64,000 nucleotides of DNA from Streptomyces marincola (GCF_020410765.1 NZ_CP084541.1:3925001-3989000); one strand, 5' to 3'; shown: positions 18,718 to 28,576, counted from the stretch's first letter. Numbers and translations: made by a program. The notes: generated by a model from the letters alone, not told the origin.

Positions 18718-18755
18718 GTTCCGCGCGCGACGCGGGGTCGCGGACGCGGGGTGGG

Positions 18756-19961
18756 TCAGCCGATCTGGAGCAGGCGGTTCGTGGTGCCGCTGCCCGCGTT
18801 GGTGACGACCGGGACGGAGTCGGCCACGAGCGCGTTGCGGACGGCCGCGGGCGACGCCGAGGGGTTCTCGGCGAGGTGGAGCGCGGCCGCGCCCGCCACG
18901 TGCGGGGAGGCCATGGAGGTGCCGGAGATGGTGTTCGTCGCGGTGTTGCTGGTGCTCCAGGCCGAGGTGATGCTGGTGCCGGGCGCGTAGATGTCCACGA
19001 CCGAACCGATGTTGGAGAACGACGACCTGGCGTCGGTGCTCGTGCTCGACGCGACGGTGATGGCCTCGGCCACCCGGGCCGGGGAGTAGTTGCCCGCGTT
19101 GGCGCCGTAGCTGTTGCCCGCGGCCACGGCGTAGGTCACGCCCGAGGCGACGGAGGCGCGGACGGCCGCGTCGATGGTGGTGTTGGCGCCGCCACCGAGG
19201 CTGAGGTTCGCGACCGAGGGGCCGTCGGCGTTGGCCGTGACCCACTCGACGCCGCCGGCGACGGACGCGGTGGTGCCCGAGCCCGCGTCGTTGAGGACCT
19301 TGACGGACACCAGCGAGGCGTCCTTGGCGACGCCGTACGACGCGCCCGCCGCGGTGCCCGCGACGTGCGTGCCGTGGCCGTTGCCGTCGTTGCCGTTGCC
19401 GCCGAAGGCGTCGAAGCCGAACGACGCGCGGCCCTCGAAGTCGACGTGCGAGTACCGGATTCCGGTGTCGACGACGTAGACGGTGACGCCGGCGCCGCCG
19501 TGGTCGGGGTAGGTGAAGGAGTTGTTCAGGGGCAGGCTGGGCTGGTCGATGCGGTCCAGACCCCAGGAGGGCGGGTTGGACTGCGTGGCGGCGATCTCGA
19601 CGGTCTCGTTCTGCACGACCTCGGAGACGGCAGGGTGGGCCGCGAGGGCCGCGGCCTCGTCCTCGGTCGCGGAGATGGCGTAGCCGTTGAGGGTCAGCTC
19701 GAACGTGTCGGTGACCTGGGCGCCGTAACGTTCCGCCAGGTCCTCGGCGCGCTCGGAGCCGGCGTCGAGCGCCGTCTCGTGCAGGCGCACGATGTAGCTG
19801 TTGTCGATCGTGCCGGGCGCGTCGGCGTTGGCTATCAGCGCGCGGACGTCGAAGCCGTCGTCCGTGTCGGCCGCCGAGGCCGGCAGGGCGACGCCGATGC
19901 CCAGGGCGAGGACGGCGGCGGTCGCCGTGGCGACGGAGCGGGGGTGACGCATCACTGCCAT
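18756..19961 (-). CDS. Secreted subtilisin-like serine protease (S8, proteinase K group)
   Basis: A 401-residue preproenzyme. A signal peptide (MAVMRHPRSVATATAAVLAL, cleavage near ALPASA) is followed by an inhibitor I9 propeptide (DNSYIVRLHET, YAISATEDEAAALAAHPAV). The mature S8 domain follows, with catalytic Asp in VYVVDTGIRYSH, His in GNGHGTHVAGT, oxyanion Asn in AAGNSYGANAG, and Ser in SGTSMASPHVAGAA. It ends shortly after the catalytic domain with no PPC extension. Aqualysin/proteinase K relatives are exported broad-range proteases. It is read toward the beta-lactamase-fold gene and has its own upstream region. Confidence 0.93.
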   Translation of the reverse strand: MAVMRHPRSVATATAAVLALGIGVALPASAADTDDGFDVRALIANADAPGTIDNSYIVRLHETALDAGSERAEDLAERYGAQVTDTFELTLNGYAISATEDEAAALAAHPAVSEVVQNETVEIAATQSNPPSWGLDRIDQPSLPLNNSFTYPDHGGAGVTVYVVDTGIRYSHVDFEGRASFGFDAFGGNGNDGNGHGTHVAGTAAGASYGVAKDASLVSVKVLNDAGSGTTASVAGGVEWVTANADGPSVANLSLGGGANTTIDAAVRASVASGVTYAVAAGNSYGANAGNYSPARVAEAITVASSTSTDARSSFSNIGSVVDIYAPGTSITSAWSTSNTATNTISGTSMASPHVAGAAALHLAENPSASPAAVRNALVADSVPVVTNAGSGTTNRLLQIG

Positions 19962-20649
19962 TGAGGGGTCCTCCTCAGAAGTGGCTCATTGGTGGTGCGT
20001 TGAGCGGGGGACGGGACATGCGATGTGCTCATGACATCTCACAAGCCGTCAGCACGAAAGGTTCGCCGAAGCAGAGGAAACCGGCAAGGGCGCATTCTGG
20101 GTTGACATCTGTTTGTCATGTAAACGTCATAGCGTGGTGTGTGGTGGAAACGTGGCTGTCGCGGTAGGGGCGGCCCGTCCGTGCCCCGCTCGCCGGGGTC
20201 GGCCCCCGGCGCCAGGAACCCCTGCGGGCAGGCGGGAAGCCGTGCCGGCCGCCCCGGCGGCGCGCGGACGGCCGTTCGCGGGCCCGGCCGCGCGGCGCGG
20301 GTGGCGGGATGCGGAACGGGCCGGAAATTGCATGCGAACACGGGACCGGCGTGTGGACCCGGGGTGCGGGCGGGGTGCGCGGCGCGCGTCCGGCGCGTGT
20401 GTCATGTGCGCGGAAAGAGGGAATCGTGGGGGCCGAGTGGCCCGGGTCCTGTCGGCCTCGCGCGCCGCGCGCGCACGACCCCGGCACGGTACGGGCGGGA
20501 ACGCGCCACGCGCGCCGTCCGGGCGCGCGCGGGCCGCGGGCGCGGGTCCCGGCGCGCCGGCGCCGGTGGGCGTTCATCCGGTGCCGTGGGCCGTGCGACG
20601 GGTGGGACAATGGCACCCGTCAGCCAACACCCGAAGGAAGTGCCGAACA
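19962..20649. other. Long divergent intergenic region between the subtilisin gene and lysS
   Basis: About 690 bp with no supportable gene. The part nearest the protease (about 20000-20135) is unusually AT-rich for this genome and contains short repeats: TGACATCT at 20032-20039 and again at 20103-20110, the inverted repeat TGACA-6-TGTCA (20103-20118) and a TTGACA hexamer at 20102-20107. It probably carries the protease promoter and perhaps an operator. The rest (20136-20640) is very GC-rich and featureless. Confidence 0.55.
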
Positions 20650-22374
20650 GTGGCTCCTACCAGCCCGGAAACCGACTGGGTCTCCCGACTCGCGGACGAG
20701 GTCATCGCCGAGGCGGAGCGTCGCGCCCCCGGCAAACCCGTCGTGTGCGCCTCGGGGATCAGCCCGTCCGGGCCGATCCACCTGGGCAACCTGCGCGAGA
20801 TCATGGTCCCCCACCTCGTGGCCGACGAGATCAAGCGGCGCGGCATCCCCTGCGAACACCTGCTGTCCTGGGACGACTACGACCGGTTCCGCAAGGTGCC
20901 CGCCGGCATCGACCCGTCGTGGAGCGAGCACATCGGCAAGCCGCTCACCTCGGTGCCCGCGCCCCCCGGCAGCCCGCACGCCACCTGGGCCGAGCACTTC
21001 AAGGCGCCCCTGCTCGCCGCCCTCGGCGAACTGGGCATCGAGGTGCGGTCGATCAGCCAGACCGCGCAGTACACCGCGGGGGCCTACCGCGAGCAGATCC
21101 TGTTCGCGATGCGCGAGCGGCGCCGCATCGACGCCGTGCTCGGCCGGTACCGCACGAAGCAGGCGGCCCAGGCCCCCGACCCGCAGGAGCTGGCCGACGA
21201 GGCCGAACGGGCCGCCGTCGAGGGCTCGGGCGCGGCCGTGGAGGACGACGGCAGCGCGGGCGGCGCCGGGTACTACCCGTACAAGCCGTACTGCTCGGTG
21301 TGCGAACGCGACCTGACGACGGTGACCGCGTACGACGACGACACGACCGAACTCGCCTACACGTGCGCGTGCGGCCACGGCGAAACGGTCAAGCTGTCCG
21401 AGCACGACCGGGGCAAGCTGGTGTGGAAGGTCGACTGGCCGATGCGCTGGGCGTACGAGGGCGTGATCTTCGAGCCCGCGGGCGTCGACCACCACTCCCC
21501 GGGCTCCTCGTGGGTCGTGGGCGGGCAGCTGGTGTCCGAGATCTTCGGGGGCACGCGGCCGATCGGCCCGATGTACGCGTTCGTCGGGATCAGCGGCATG
21601 GCGAAGATGTCCAGCTCGAAGGGCGGCGTGCCGACGGCGGCGGACGCGCTGGAGATCATGGAGGCCCCGGTGCTGCGCTGGCTGTACGCGCGGCGCCGGC
21701 CGAACCAGTCGTTCAAGATCGCCTTCGACGGCGAGCTCCAGCGGACCTACGACGAGTGGGACGCGCTGGGCCGCCGGGTCGCCGAGGGCACCGCGCAGCC
21801 GGCCGACCTCGCGGCCCACACCAGGGCCGTCGGCACCGCGGCTGGTGAACTGCCCGTCACACCGCGGCCGTTGCCGTTCCGGACGCTGGCCTCCGTGGTG
21901 GACGTCACGACCGGGGACGAGGAGCAGACGCTCCGCATCCTGACCGACCTCGACCCGGAGCACCCGGTGCGCTCCCTCGACCAGACCCGGCCGCGCCTTG
22001 ACCGCGCGGCCCACTGGGTGAGCGCGCACCTGCCGCCCGAGCAGCGCACCCAGGTGCGGACCGCGCCCGACGCGGACCTGCTGGCCTCGCTCGGGCCCGA
22101 GGAACGCGCGTCGCTGCGGCTGCTGCTCGACGGCCTCGCGGACCACTGGTCGCTCGACGGGCTGACGACGCTCGTGTACGGGGTGCCGAAGATGCGGGCG
22201 GGGCTGCCGCCCGACGCCAAGCCCACGCCGGAGCTCAAGGCGGCGCAGCGCGCGTTCTTCGCGCTGCTGTACCGGCTGCTCGTCGGCCGGGACACCGGGC
22301 CGCGGCTGCCGACGCTGCTGCTCGCGGTCGGCGCGGACCGGGTGCGCGTCCTGCTCGGCGGCGCCGGCGACTGA
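20650..22374 (+). CDS. lysS: Lysyl-tRNA synthetase, class I
   Basis: A 574-residue aminoacyl-tRNA synthetase of the class I (archaeal-type) LysRS family, which charges tRNA(Lys) with lysine. It has the HIGH-equivalent SGPIHLGNLREIM (about residue 40), the KMSKS-equivalent GMAKMSSSKGG (about residue 318), a Cys-rich insert with CSVCERD and CACGHGE (zinc-ribbon type), and a C-terminal helical anticodon-binding cage. The GTG at 20650 has GAAGGAAG upstream and family members start here; the frame is open far upstream only because of GC bias. Class I LysRS is a known feature of some streptomycetes, which may also carry a class II enzyme elsewhere. Confidence 0.94.
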   Translation: MAPTSPETDWVSRLADEVIAEAERRAPGKPVVCASGISPSGPIHLGNLREIMVPHLVADEIKRRGIPCEHLLSWDDYDRFRKVPAGIDPSWSEHIGKPLTSVPAPPGSPHATWAEHFKAPLLAALGELGIEVRSISQTAQYTAGAYREQILFAMRERRRIDAVLGRYRTKQAAQAPDPQELADEAERAAVEGSGAAVEDDGSAGGAGYYPYKPYCSVCERDLTTVTAYDDDTTELAYTCACGHGETVKLSEHDRGKLVWKVDWPMRWAYEGVIFEPAGVDHHSPGSSWVVGGQLVSEIFGGTRPIGPMYAFVGISGMAKMSSSKGGVPTAADALEIMEAPVLRWLYARRRPNQSFKIAFDGELQRTYDEWDALGRRVAEGTAQPADLAAHTRAVGTAAGELPVTPRPLPFRTLASVVDVTTGDEEQTLRILTDLDPEHPVRSLDQTRPRLDRAAHWVSAHLPPEQRTQVRTAPDADLLASLGPEERASLRLLLDGLADHWSLDGLTTLVYGVPKMRAGLPPDAKPTPELKAAQRAFFALLYRLLVGRDTGPRLPTLLLAVGADRVRVLLGGAGD

Positions 22375-22445
22375 ACCGGGCACGGGCCCGGGCGGGAACC
22401 GGGCACCGGGGCTTGGGCACCGGGCACCGGCGGCGGGCGCGCGCG

Positions 22446-23948
22446 TCAGCCGCCGGTGCCCATCTCGGCGTTGTAGCGCTCGCGGAAGCCGCGCGTGAAC
22501 TCCCGCAGGTACTGCTCGCTCAGCAGCGAGCCGTCGGCGTCGGTCGTGCCGTGGCGCTGGTGCAGGAAGCGGGAGAGCTGCCGGGCGTTGGGGTGCGCGC
22601 CCTGTTCGAGTATGTACTCGCGGTACGCCGCGTAATAGGTGTCGTCGGGCGCCGCACCCGCCCGCGACCTGGCCCGCTGCTCCCGCGCCCGGCCCTGGCC
22701 CTGCGCCTGGCCCCGGCCCTGGCGCGGCTCGGGAACGGGCGCGGCCCCGGCGGCGGGCGCCGGCGCGGGGGCGCGGCGTTCCGGCGCCGCTTCGCGGTCC
22801 GCCGGGCGGGGCGCCACGGGGACGTTGCCCAGGTTCCGCCGCCGCCCCGGGCCCACGGGCACGGTGACTGCCTCGCTGTCCGGCACGGGCTCCGGCTCGG
22901 GCACGGGCAGCGGTCGCGGGCCGGACCCGGGCACGGGCACGGATGCGGGAACGGGCATGGGGTGCGGCTCGGGGTGCGGCTCGGGGCGCGGCGCTTGAAC
23001 GGGCGCGGCCTCGGTCGCGGGCGCCGGCGCGTGCGCGGGCTCGCCCTCGGACCAGGCGGCGTGCGGCGGCCCGCCGCGTTCCTGCGCCGGCCGCTGGACC
23101 TGGGCGGCGGCGAACCAGGCCGGCACGGCCGCGCCCTGCCGCGGCCCAGGACCGCCGTCCCAGGCCGGCGTGCCGTCCGCGCCCGGCGGCGGCTCGTCCG
23201 GCACCGCGTCCGCCTGCCGGCCGGTCCCGCCGTCCCGCCGCGCGGGCCCCGGCAGGGCGGGCGGCGCGCCCGCCGCCGCGAGCGCGGCCGGCGCGGTTTC
23301 GTGCAGCGGGACTCCGTAGCGCGCCAGCTTCAGGGGCATCCGGGCCTCGACCGGTGCCCGCCGGCGCCAGGCGCGCCCGTAGTCGGCCCGCAGCCGCGCC
23401 TGGTAGACGAGGCGGTCCCGTTCCATGCCGATGACCTCTTCATACGACCGCAGCTCCCATAGCTTCATCCGCCGCCACAGCCGGAACGTGGGCAGCGGGG
23501 ACAGGAACCAGCGCCAGATCCGCACGCCTTCCATGTGCTTGTCCGCCGTGATGTCCGCGACCCGGCCGATGGCGTGCCTGGCGGCCTCGACGGTGATGAC
23601 GAACAGCACCGGGATGATGCCGTGCATGCCCACGGCCAGGGGATCGCCCCACGCGGAGGCGCCGTTGAACGCGATCGTGGCCGCCGTCAGCAGCCACGCG
23701 GTCTGCCGCAGCAGGGGGAAGGGGATGCGCAGCCACGTCAGCAGCAGGTCCAGGGCGAGCAGGACGACGATGCCCGCGTCGATGCCGATCGGGAAGAACG
23801 GCGCGAACGCGCCGAAGTCCTTCTCCTCGGCCAGTTCGCGGACCGCGGCGTAGGAACCGGCGAAGCCGATGGCGGCGATCAGGACGGCCCCGGCGAGGAT
23901 GATGCCGACGAGTATGCGGTGTGAGCGTGTCAGCTTGATCGCGGCCAC
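22446..23948 (-). CDS. DUF2637 membrane protein with a long Pro-rich tail
   Basis: A 500-residue protein. The N-terminal 150 residues hold four hydrophobic segments (ILVGIILAGAVLIAAIGFAG, IDAGIVVLLALDLLLTWLRI, TAWLLTAATIAFNGASAW, IIPVLFVITVEAARHAIG), the DUF2637 layout known from actinomycete plasmid transfer (Spd-type) and chromosomal proteins. A basic cytoplasmic segment follows, then a disordered region of about 220 residues rich in Pro, Ala and Glu with PEPHPEPHP repeats, and a conserved C-terminal helical domain (DDTYYAAYREYILEQGAHPN, QLSRFLHQRHG). That domain may be a DNA- or protein-binding module. GTG start with GAGGGGGA upstream. The function is not known. Confidence 0.85.
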   Translation of the reverse strand: MAAIKLTRSHRILVGIILAGAVLIAAIGFAGSYAAVRELAEEKDFGAFAPFFPIGIDAGIVVLLALDLLLTWLRIPFPLLRQTAWLLTAATIAFNGASAWGDPLAVGMHGIIPVLFVITVEAARHAIGRVADITADKHMEGVRIWRWFLSPLPTFRLWRRMKLWELRSYEEVIGMERDRLVYQARLRADYGRAWRRRAPVEARMPLKLARYGVPLHETAPAALAAAGAPPALPGPARRDGGTGRQADAVPDEPPPGADGTPAWDGGPGPRQGAAVPAWFAAAQVQRPAQERGGPPHAAWSEGEPAHAPAPATEAAPVQAPRPEPHPEPHPMPVPASVPVPGSGPRPLPVPEPEPVPDSEAVTVPVGPGRRRNLGNVPVAPRPADREAAPERRAPAPAPAAGAAPVPEPRQGRGQAQGQGRAREQRARSRAGAAPDDTYYAAYREYILEQGAHPNARQLSRFLHQRHGTTDADGSLLSEQYLREFTRGFRERYNAEMGTGG

Positions 23949-24129
23949 GCGCGGTCCCCCTCGGGCTCGACTGGTAAGCGTTCGCGGCCCAAGACTGGCA
24001 CACGTGTGCGGAGATGGCCGCGCCCCGCCCCGGTCGCCCGGCGGCGGGGCGGTCCCGGCGGGGCGGCGACGGCGGGGATGGCAACCAGCGGCGGCAACGC
24101 CGCCACCGGGGCGCCCCGGTGGCGGGGCG

Positions 24130-24948
24130 TCAGACGTCGTCCGTGCTCGGCGGCTCGTCGCCCGCCTCGTCCTCCCCGGCGCCGCCTTCCTCGCGACCCT
24201 CCTCGCCGCCCTGCTCCTGACCGTCGCCCGCGCCGCCCTCGGCGTTCTCCGAGGCGTCGACGGCCGCGACCGCCTCGCGGGCGGCGGCCTCCGCCGCCTC
24301 CCGAACGGTGTCGGCGCCCGGCATGTCGTCGCCCTCGAAGCCGGCGCCCGCGTAGTCGACGGTCACCACGACGTTGCCGGTGCGGGCGGCCACCCGGTGC
24401 TGCCGGTAGTCCTGCTCGCCCTCCTCCTCCGTCTCCTTGGTGACGGTGTAGGCGATGGTGACGGCGCTCTCGCCGGTGTCGCCGAGGTCGGCCGCCTCCA
24501 CGTCCCGGTTGGCCTCGTCCCCGGTGACCTCGTCCGACATCTGCCGCAGGTACTCCTCGGCGCGCTCGTCGCCGCTGCCGATGGTCACGTCGGAGTCGAA
24601 GCGGCGCAGCGCCACGGTCAGCGAACGGAACTGGTAGTCGTCGAGGCCGCTCCACAGGCAGGCGCCGGACGTCGAGGTGTCGCTGGAGCTGAGCGTCTCG
24701 CCCGCGGCCGGGTCGGCCTCGGGCACGATGTCGCCGACGGTGTCCTCGCCGAGCGTCGAGCACGGCTCGGGAAGCGCGGCGAACCGCACGGGCTCGGGGG
24801 TCGGGGAGGCGGACGGCGCCGGTTCGTCGTCCGTGGTGTCGTCGCCCGAGTCCGAGGAGCAGCCGGCCACGAGGAAGACGGGCAGGGCCGCCCACGCGAG
24901 GGCGCGCACGGCGAGTCTCGGGGCGGGCCGCGAGGCGTTGGGGTCCAT
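24130..24948 (-). CDS. DUF3558 lipoprotein (first of a tandem pair)
   Basis: A 272-residue predicted lipoprotein: a basic N terminus, then the lipobox LVAGC with Cys near residue 28, a Ser/Thr/Asp-rich linker, and a DUF3558-type domain (LPEPCSTLGEDTVGDIVPEA, CLWSG with paired cysteines). The C terminus is a highly acidic Gly/Glu repeat region (GGEEGREEGGAGEDEAGDE). It is anchored to the outer face of the membrane; function unknown. The start is the ATG at 24948. A paralogue lies directly upstream (25029-25712), so the two form a tandem pair, probably one transcript. Confidence 0.85.
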   Translation of the reverse strand: MDPNASRPAPRLAVRALAWAALPVFLVAGCSSDSGDDTTDDEPAPSASPTPEPVRFAALPEPCSTLGEDTVGDIVPEADPAAGETLSSSDTSTSGACLWSGLDDYQFRSLTVALRRFDSDVTIGSGDERAEEYLRQMSDEVTGDEANRDVEAADLGDTGESAVTIAYTVTKETEEEGEQDYRQHRVAARTGNVVVTVDYAGAGFEGDDMPGADTVREAAEAAAREAVAAVDASENAEGGAGDGQEQGGEEGREEGGAGEDEAGDEPPSTDDV

Positions 24949-25028
24949 GGTTTCTTGGCTCCAGTCACCGGTTACGTTGCCAGGCCACGGTACGCCGGAC
25001 CGCTCGCGCCGCCCGGGCAGGCGCGCGC

Positions 25029-25712
25029 TCATCCGTCGAGGCCCTCGGCCAGCCGCTGGGCCACGTCGCGGGTGCGCTGCTGGAGCTGCTCGCTGTCGAG
25101 CGGCGGTTCTGGGAGCGTGGTGGAGACGGCGTAGGTGACGGTGACGATCACGTTGGCGTTGCGGAAGGCGAGGGTGATCTCGCGCCGTTCCCCCGGCTCC
25201 GACGCGGTCTGCCGGTCGTCGATGAACGCGTCCTGGCCGATGCCGTCGAGCGGACGCGGCGCGAGCGGGTCGGTGGGCGGCGGGGCGGCCGAGGGGATGC
25301 CGGCCTCGGAGGCGCGTTCGCCGAAGTCGAGCGCGGCCTGGTCGTCGTCGCTGACGTCCGCGTCGTAGGAGACGACGCGCTGGTAGTCGACGGAAAGACG
25401 CTGGGTGGCGGTCTCGGCGGTGTTGTTCCACTCGCAGCCGACGCGGCGCCCGGTGTCGTAGGTCACCATCGGCTCGCCCGCGTACACCTCGGCCTCGGCG
25501 CCCGGCAGCAGCTCGCGCAGGATGTCGGCGCCGACCGCGCCGCACGGCTCGGGCAGGCCCGAGTACCGTCCCGGCTGCGCGGAGCCGGCCGAGCCGCCCG
25601 GCGGTCCCGCGCCCGTGGTGTCCTCGCCGCCGCCGTTCCCACTGCACGCGGTGAGCCCGCACACGGCGGCCAGGACCAGCCCGGCCCACCTCGCGGCCAT
25701 GGTGCGCTGCAC
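25029..25712 (-). CDS. DUF3558 lipoprotein (second of a tandem pair)
   Basis: A 227-residue predicted lipoprotein with lipobox LTACS (Cys near residue 23), a Gly-rich linker, and a DUF3558-type domain with the same LPEPCGAVGADILRELLPGA motif and a second cysteine in CEWNN as its neighbour at 24130. The GTG start has GGGAGG six nt upstream. It lacks the acidic C-terminal extension of the neighbour. Divergence between the copies is high outside the motifs, so the duplication is old. Function unknown. Confidence 0.85.
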   Translation of the reverse strand: MQRTMAARWAGLVLAAVCGLTACSGNGGGEDTTGAGPPGGSAGSAQPGRYSGLPEPCGAVGADILRELLPGAEAEVYAGEPMVTYDTGRRVGCEWNNTAETATQRLSVDYQRVVSYDADVSDDDQAALDFGERASEAGIPSAAPPPTDPLAPRPLDGIGQDAFIDDRQTASEPGERREITLAFRNANVIVTVTYAVSTTLPEPPLDSEQLQQRTRDVAQRLAEGLDG

Positions 25713-25855
25713 GCGTCGCCTCCCGGGGTGTACTCGGCATCACTCGCGGCGTCAGGCACATGTCTACCGCAGAGATCGCCCACCCGTCCGCCGGGACTTC
25801 GGGTACGGGGCCTATGCCGGGAATCTCCCCGGCGGCCGGCCGGGGAACGGGCGGG

Positions 25856-26428
25856 TCAGGGCCAGACCAGGCAGTACGGCTGGTGGCCCGCCTCGTGCAG
25901 GCGGCGGGAGAAGTCCTGCCACTCGTGGAGGAGCTTGTAGACGCCGAACGCGTCGCTCGGCCCGCTCCGGTCGGGGACCGTCGACCAGATGAACGCGGCG
26001 GCGCCCACGCTCTCCTCGCCGACGCCGCGCAGCGGGTCGACGACCGTTGTGGGCAATTTCACGACGGCGTAGTCGGGGTGCAGGACGACAAGTTCGAGCG
26101 GGGGCACGCGGTGCAGCGGTATGCCCTCGATGCCGGTGAGCACCATCGCCGCCATCGTCTCCGGCTTGATGCGCGTGAACATGCCCTGGCCCAGCTCGTC
26201 GCCGCCCAGCTCCTCGGGCCGCATCGACAGCGGAACGCGGGCCGCGGTCGCGCCGTCGGGCGCGCCGAAGTACTTGTACGTCACGGCCATGCGTCCGCCC
26301 CGGCCACGGAGTTCGAAGTCGCCGCTCTCCGCCTTCCTGCGGTGCCGCCCGCGTCGGGACCGCGCGCGCGGTGTGGGTTCAGGTCCGGGACCCCCGGTCC
26401 CCTCGCCGATTTCGCCTCCGCGCTGCAT
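25856..26428 (-). CDS. Conserved actinomycete protein of unknown function upstream of hemL
   Basis: A protein of about 190 residues. The first 50 are Gly/Arg-rich and variable; the conserved part begins [20 protein letters not shown] and continues through [56 protein letters not shown] and [20 protein letters not shown]. No catalytic motif or membrane segment is seen. I recognise it as a protein regularly found divergent from hemL in streptomycetes but cannot name a function. The ATG at 26428 is favoured by AGGTGG upstream; a longer form from 26548 would overlap hemL's start. Confidence 0.75.
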   Translation of the reverse strand: MQRGGEIGEGTGGPGPEPTPRARSRRGRHRRKAESGDFELRGRGGRMAVTYKYFGAPDGATAARVPLSMRPEELGGDELGQGMFTRIKPETMAAMVLTGIEGIPLHRVPPLELVVLHPDYAVVKLPTTVVDPLRGVGEESVGAAAFIWSTVPDRSGPSDAFGVYKLLHEWQDFSRRLHEAGHQPYCLVWP

Positions 26429-26546
26429 GTCACCACCTGACTGTTCGCGACCCCCGCCGCGCGATCCGATCATCGTTTCAGACACCTCCCCCGCCAGACG
26501 CCCGCGAAACGCCCTGATACCGAGCTGTGAGGGGCTGAATGTCACC

Positions 26547-27863
26547 ATGGACCGCGTGACCCAATCCTACGAAGCCTCAGTCTCCCAGACGCTCTTCGCC
26601 CGTGCCGCCCGCGTCACGCCCGGCGGCGTGAACTCTCCGGTCCGCGCCTACGGCGCCGTGGGCGGTACGCCCCGGTTCATGGTGTCGGGCCGTGGCCCCT
26701 ACCTGACCGACGCGGACGGCCGGGAGTACGTGGACCTGGTGTGCTCGTGGGGGCCGATGATCCTGGGCCACGCCCACCCGGCCGTCACCGAGGCGGCGCT
26801 CGCCGCCGTCGCCCGCGGCACCTCCTTCGGAACGCCCACGCCGGGCGAGGTGGAGCTGGCCGAGGAGATCGTCGGCCGCGTGGTCCCGGTCGACCGGGTG
26901 CGGCTGGTCTCCTCGGGCACCGAGGCCACCATGTCCGCGATCCGGCTGGCCCGCGGCTTCACGGGCCGGGCCAAGGTGATCAAGTTCGCCGGCTGCTACC
27001 ACGGGCACGTCGACGCGCTGCTCGCCGCCGCCGGCTCGGGCGTGGCGACGTTCGGACTGCCCGACACGCCCGGCGTCACCGGCGCGCAGGCCGGCGAGAC
27101 GGTGGTGCTGCCCTACAACGACCTGCCGGCGGTGCGCGCGGCGTTCGAGGCCCACCCGGGCGAGATCGCGTGCGTGATCACCGAGGCGGTGCCGGGCAAC
27201 ATGGGCGTCGTGCCGCCGCGCGAGGGCTTCACCCAGGGCCTGGCCGACCTGTGCCGCGAGCACGGCGCGCTCCTGATCTCCGACGAGGTGATGACCGGGT
27301 TCCGCGTCGGCAGGCAGGGCTGGTTCGGCATCGAGGGCGTCGTGCCCGACCTGATCACGTTCGGCAAGGTGATGGGCGGCGGGTTCCCCGCCGCGGCGTT
27401 CGGCGGGCGGGCCGAGGTGATGGCCCAGCTGGCCCCCGAGGGGCCCGTCTACCAGGCCGGGACGCTTTCGGGGAACCCCGTGGCCGTCGCGGCCGGCCTC
27501 GCGCAGCTGCGGCTGCTCGACGACGCCGCCTACGCGCGGCTCGACGCGACCTCGGCGGAGCTGCGGGCGCTGGTCGGGCAGGCGCTGGACAGGGAGGGCG
27601 TCGCGCACACCGTGTCGGCGGCGGGCAACATGTTCTCCGTGTTCTTCCGCGATGAGCCGGTCACCGACTTCGCGTCCGCCAAGGCGCAGGAGACGCACCG
27701 GTTCACCGCGTTCTTCCACGCCATGCTCGCGGGCGGGGTGCACCTGCCGCCGTCCGCGTTCGAGGCGTGGTTCGTGTCCACCGCGCACGACGCGCGGGCC
27801 ATGGAGCGGATCGCCGCGGCCCTGCCCGCCGCGGCGCGGGCGGCGGCCGAGGCCGAGGCGTGA
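26547..27863 (+). CDS. hemL: Glutamate-1-semialdehyde 2,1-aminomutase
   Basis: A 438-residue PLP enzyme that converts glutamate-1-semialdehyde (from HemA) to 5-aminolevulinate. It shows [41 protein letters not shown] (phosphate-binding turn), [10 protein letters not shown], and the PLP lysine in [19 protein letters not shown] (about residue 273). The length and motifs are normal for a class III aminotransferase-fold HemL. The ATG at 26547 has GAGGGG 13 nt upstream, somewhat long. It is unlinked to the rex-hem operon 10 kb away, as in other streptomycetes, and leads into the cytochrome c maturation genes. Confidence 0.96.
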   Translation: MDRVTQSYEASVSQTLFARAARVTPGGVNSPVRAYGAVGGTPRFMVSGRGPYLTDADGREYVDLVCSWGPMILGHAHPAVTEAALAAVARGTSFGTPTPGEVELAEEIVGRVVPVDRVRLVSSGTEATMSAIRLARGFTGRAKVIKFAGCYHGHVDALLAAAGSGVATFGLPDTPGVTGAQAGETVVLPYNDLPAVRAAFEAHPGEIACVITEAVPGNMGVVPPREGFTQGLADLCREHGALLISDEVMTGFRVGRQGWFGIEGVVPDLITFGKVMGGGFPAAAFGGRAEVMAQLAPEGPVYQAGTLSGNPVAVAAGLAQLRLLDDAAYARLDATSAELRALVGQALDREGVAHTVSAAGNMFSVFFRDEPVTDFASAKAQETHRFTAFFHAMLAGGVHLPPSAFEAWFVSTAHDARAMERIAAALPAAARAAAEAEA

Positions 27864-27898
27864 GCGGCCCCGGCGGGATACCGGACGGGAACGGAGAG

Positions 27899-28576
27899 AT
27901 GAGCGGCAACGAACGCACCGTCGTCCACGTGATGCGGCACGGCGAGGTGGAGAACCCCGAGGGCGTCCTGTACGGGCGGCTGCCCGGCTTCCACCTGTCC
28001 GGCCTCGGGGTGCGCATGGCGGAACGGGTGGCCGAGCACCTGGCCGGGCGCGACATCACGCACGTCGTCGCCTCCACCCTGGAACGGGCGCGCGAGACGG
28101 CCGAGCCGATCGCGCGCTCCCACGGGGTCGAGGTGGCCACCGACGTGCGGCTGATCGAGGCGGAGAACGCGTTCCAGGGCAAGGAGTTCGGCGTCGGCGA
28201 CGGCGCGCTGCGCCGCCCGGCGAACTGGCCGCTGCTGCGCAACCCGTTCCGGCCCTCGTGGGGCGAGCCCTACGCCGAGCAGGTCGCGCGCATGCGCGCC
28301 GCGCTCGGCGCCGCGCGGGACGCGGCGCGCGGGCACGAGGCGGTGGCCGTCAGCCACCAGCTGCCGATCTGGATGCTGCGCAGCTCGGTGGAACGCCGCC
28401 GGCTGTGGCACGACCCGCGCAAGCGGCAGTGCACGCTCGCCTCGTTGACCAGCTTCACCTTCGTGGGGGACGACATCGTGTCGATCACCTACACGGAACC
28501 GGCCCTCGACCTGGTCCCCGCGCACCTGCGGGCCGGCGCACGTCCCGTGAAGGGCGCGCGCGGCTACGGCGCCTGA
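27899..28576 (+). CDS. Histidine phosphatase (phosphoglycerate-mutase superfamily)
   Basis: A 225-residue branch-1 histidine phosphatase. The catalytic phospho-His lies in VVHVMRHGEVENPEGVLYGR, the second region is VASTLERARETAEPIA, and the distal His is in VAVSHQLPIW. The role in this locus is unknown; the superfamily includes phosphoglycerate mutases, phosphatases and cofactor-pathway enzymes. The ATG at 27899 is chosen; a GTG at 27860 overlapping the hemL stop is an alternative. It is probably cotranscribed with hemL and the cytochrome c genes. Confidence 0.85.
   Translation: MSGNERTVVHVMRHGEVENPEGVLYGRLPGFHLSGLGVRMAERVAEHLAGRDITHVVASTLERARETAEPIARSHGVEVATDVRLIEAENAFQGKEFGVGDGALRRPANWPLLRNPFRPSWGEPYAEQVARMRAALGAARDAARGHEAVAVSHQLPIWMLRSSVERRRLWHDPRKRQCTLASLTSFTFVGDDIVSITYTEPALDLVPAHLRAGARPVKGARGYGA

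Noticed and set aside
22375..22445. Terminator after lysS built from GGGCACCGG repeats
   Set aside because: The repeats are direct rather than a clean inverted repeat; no convincing stem could be drawn.
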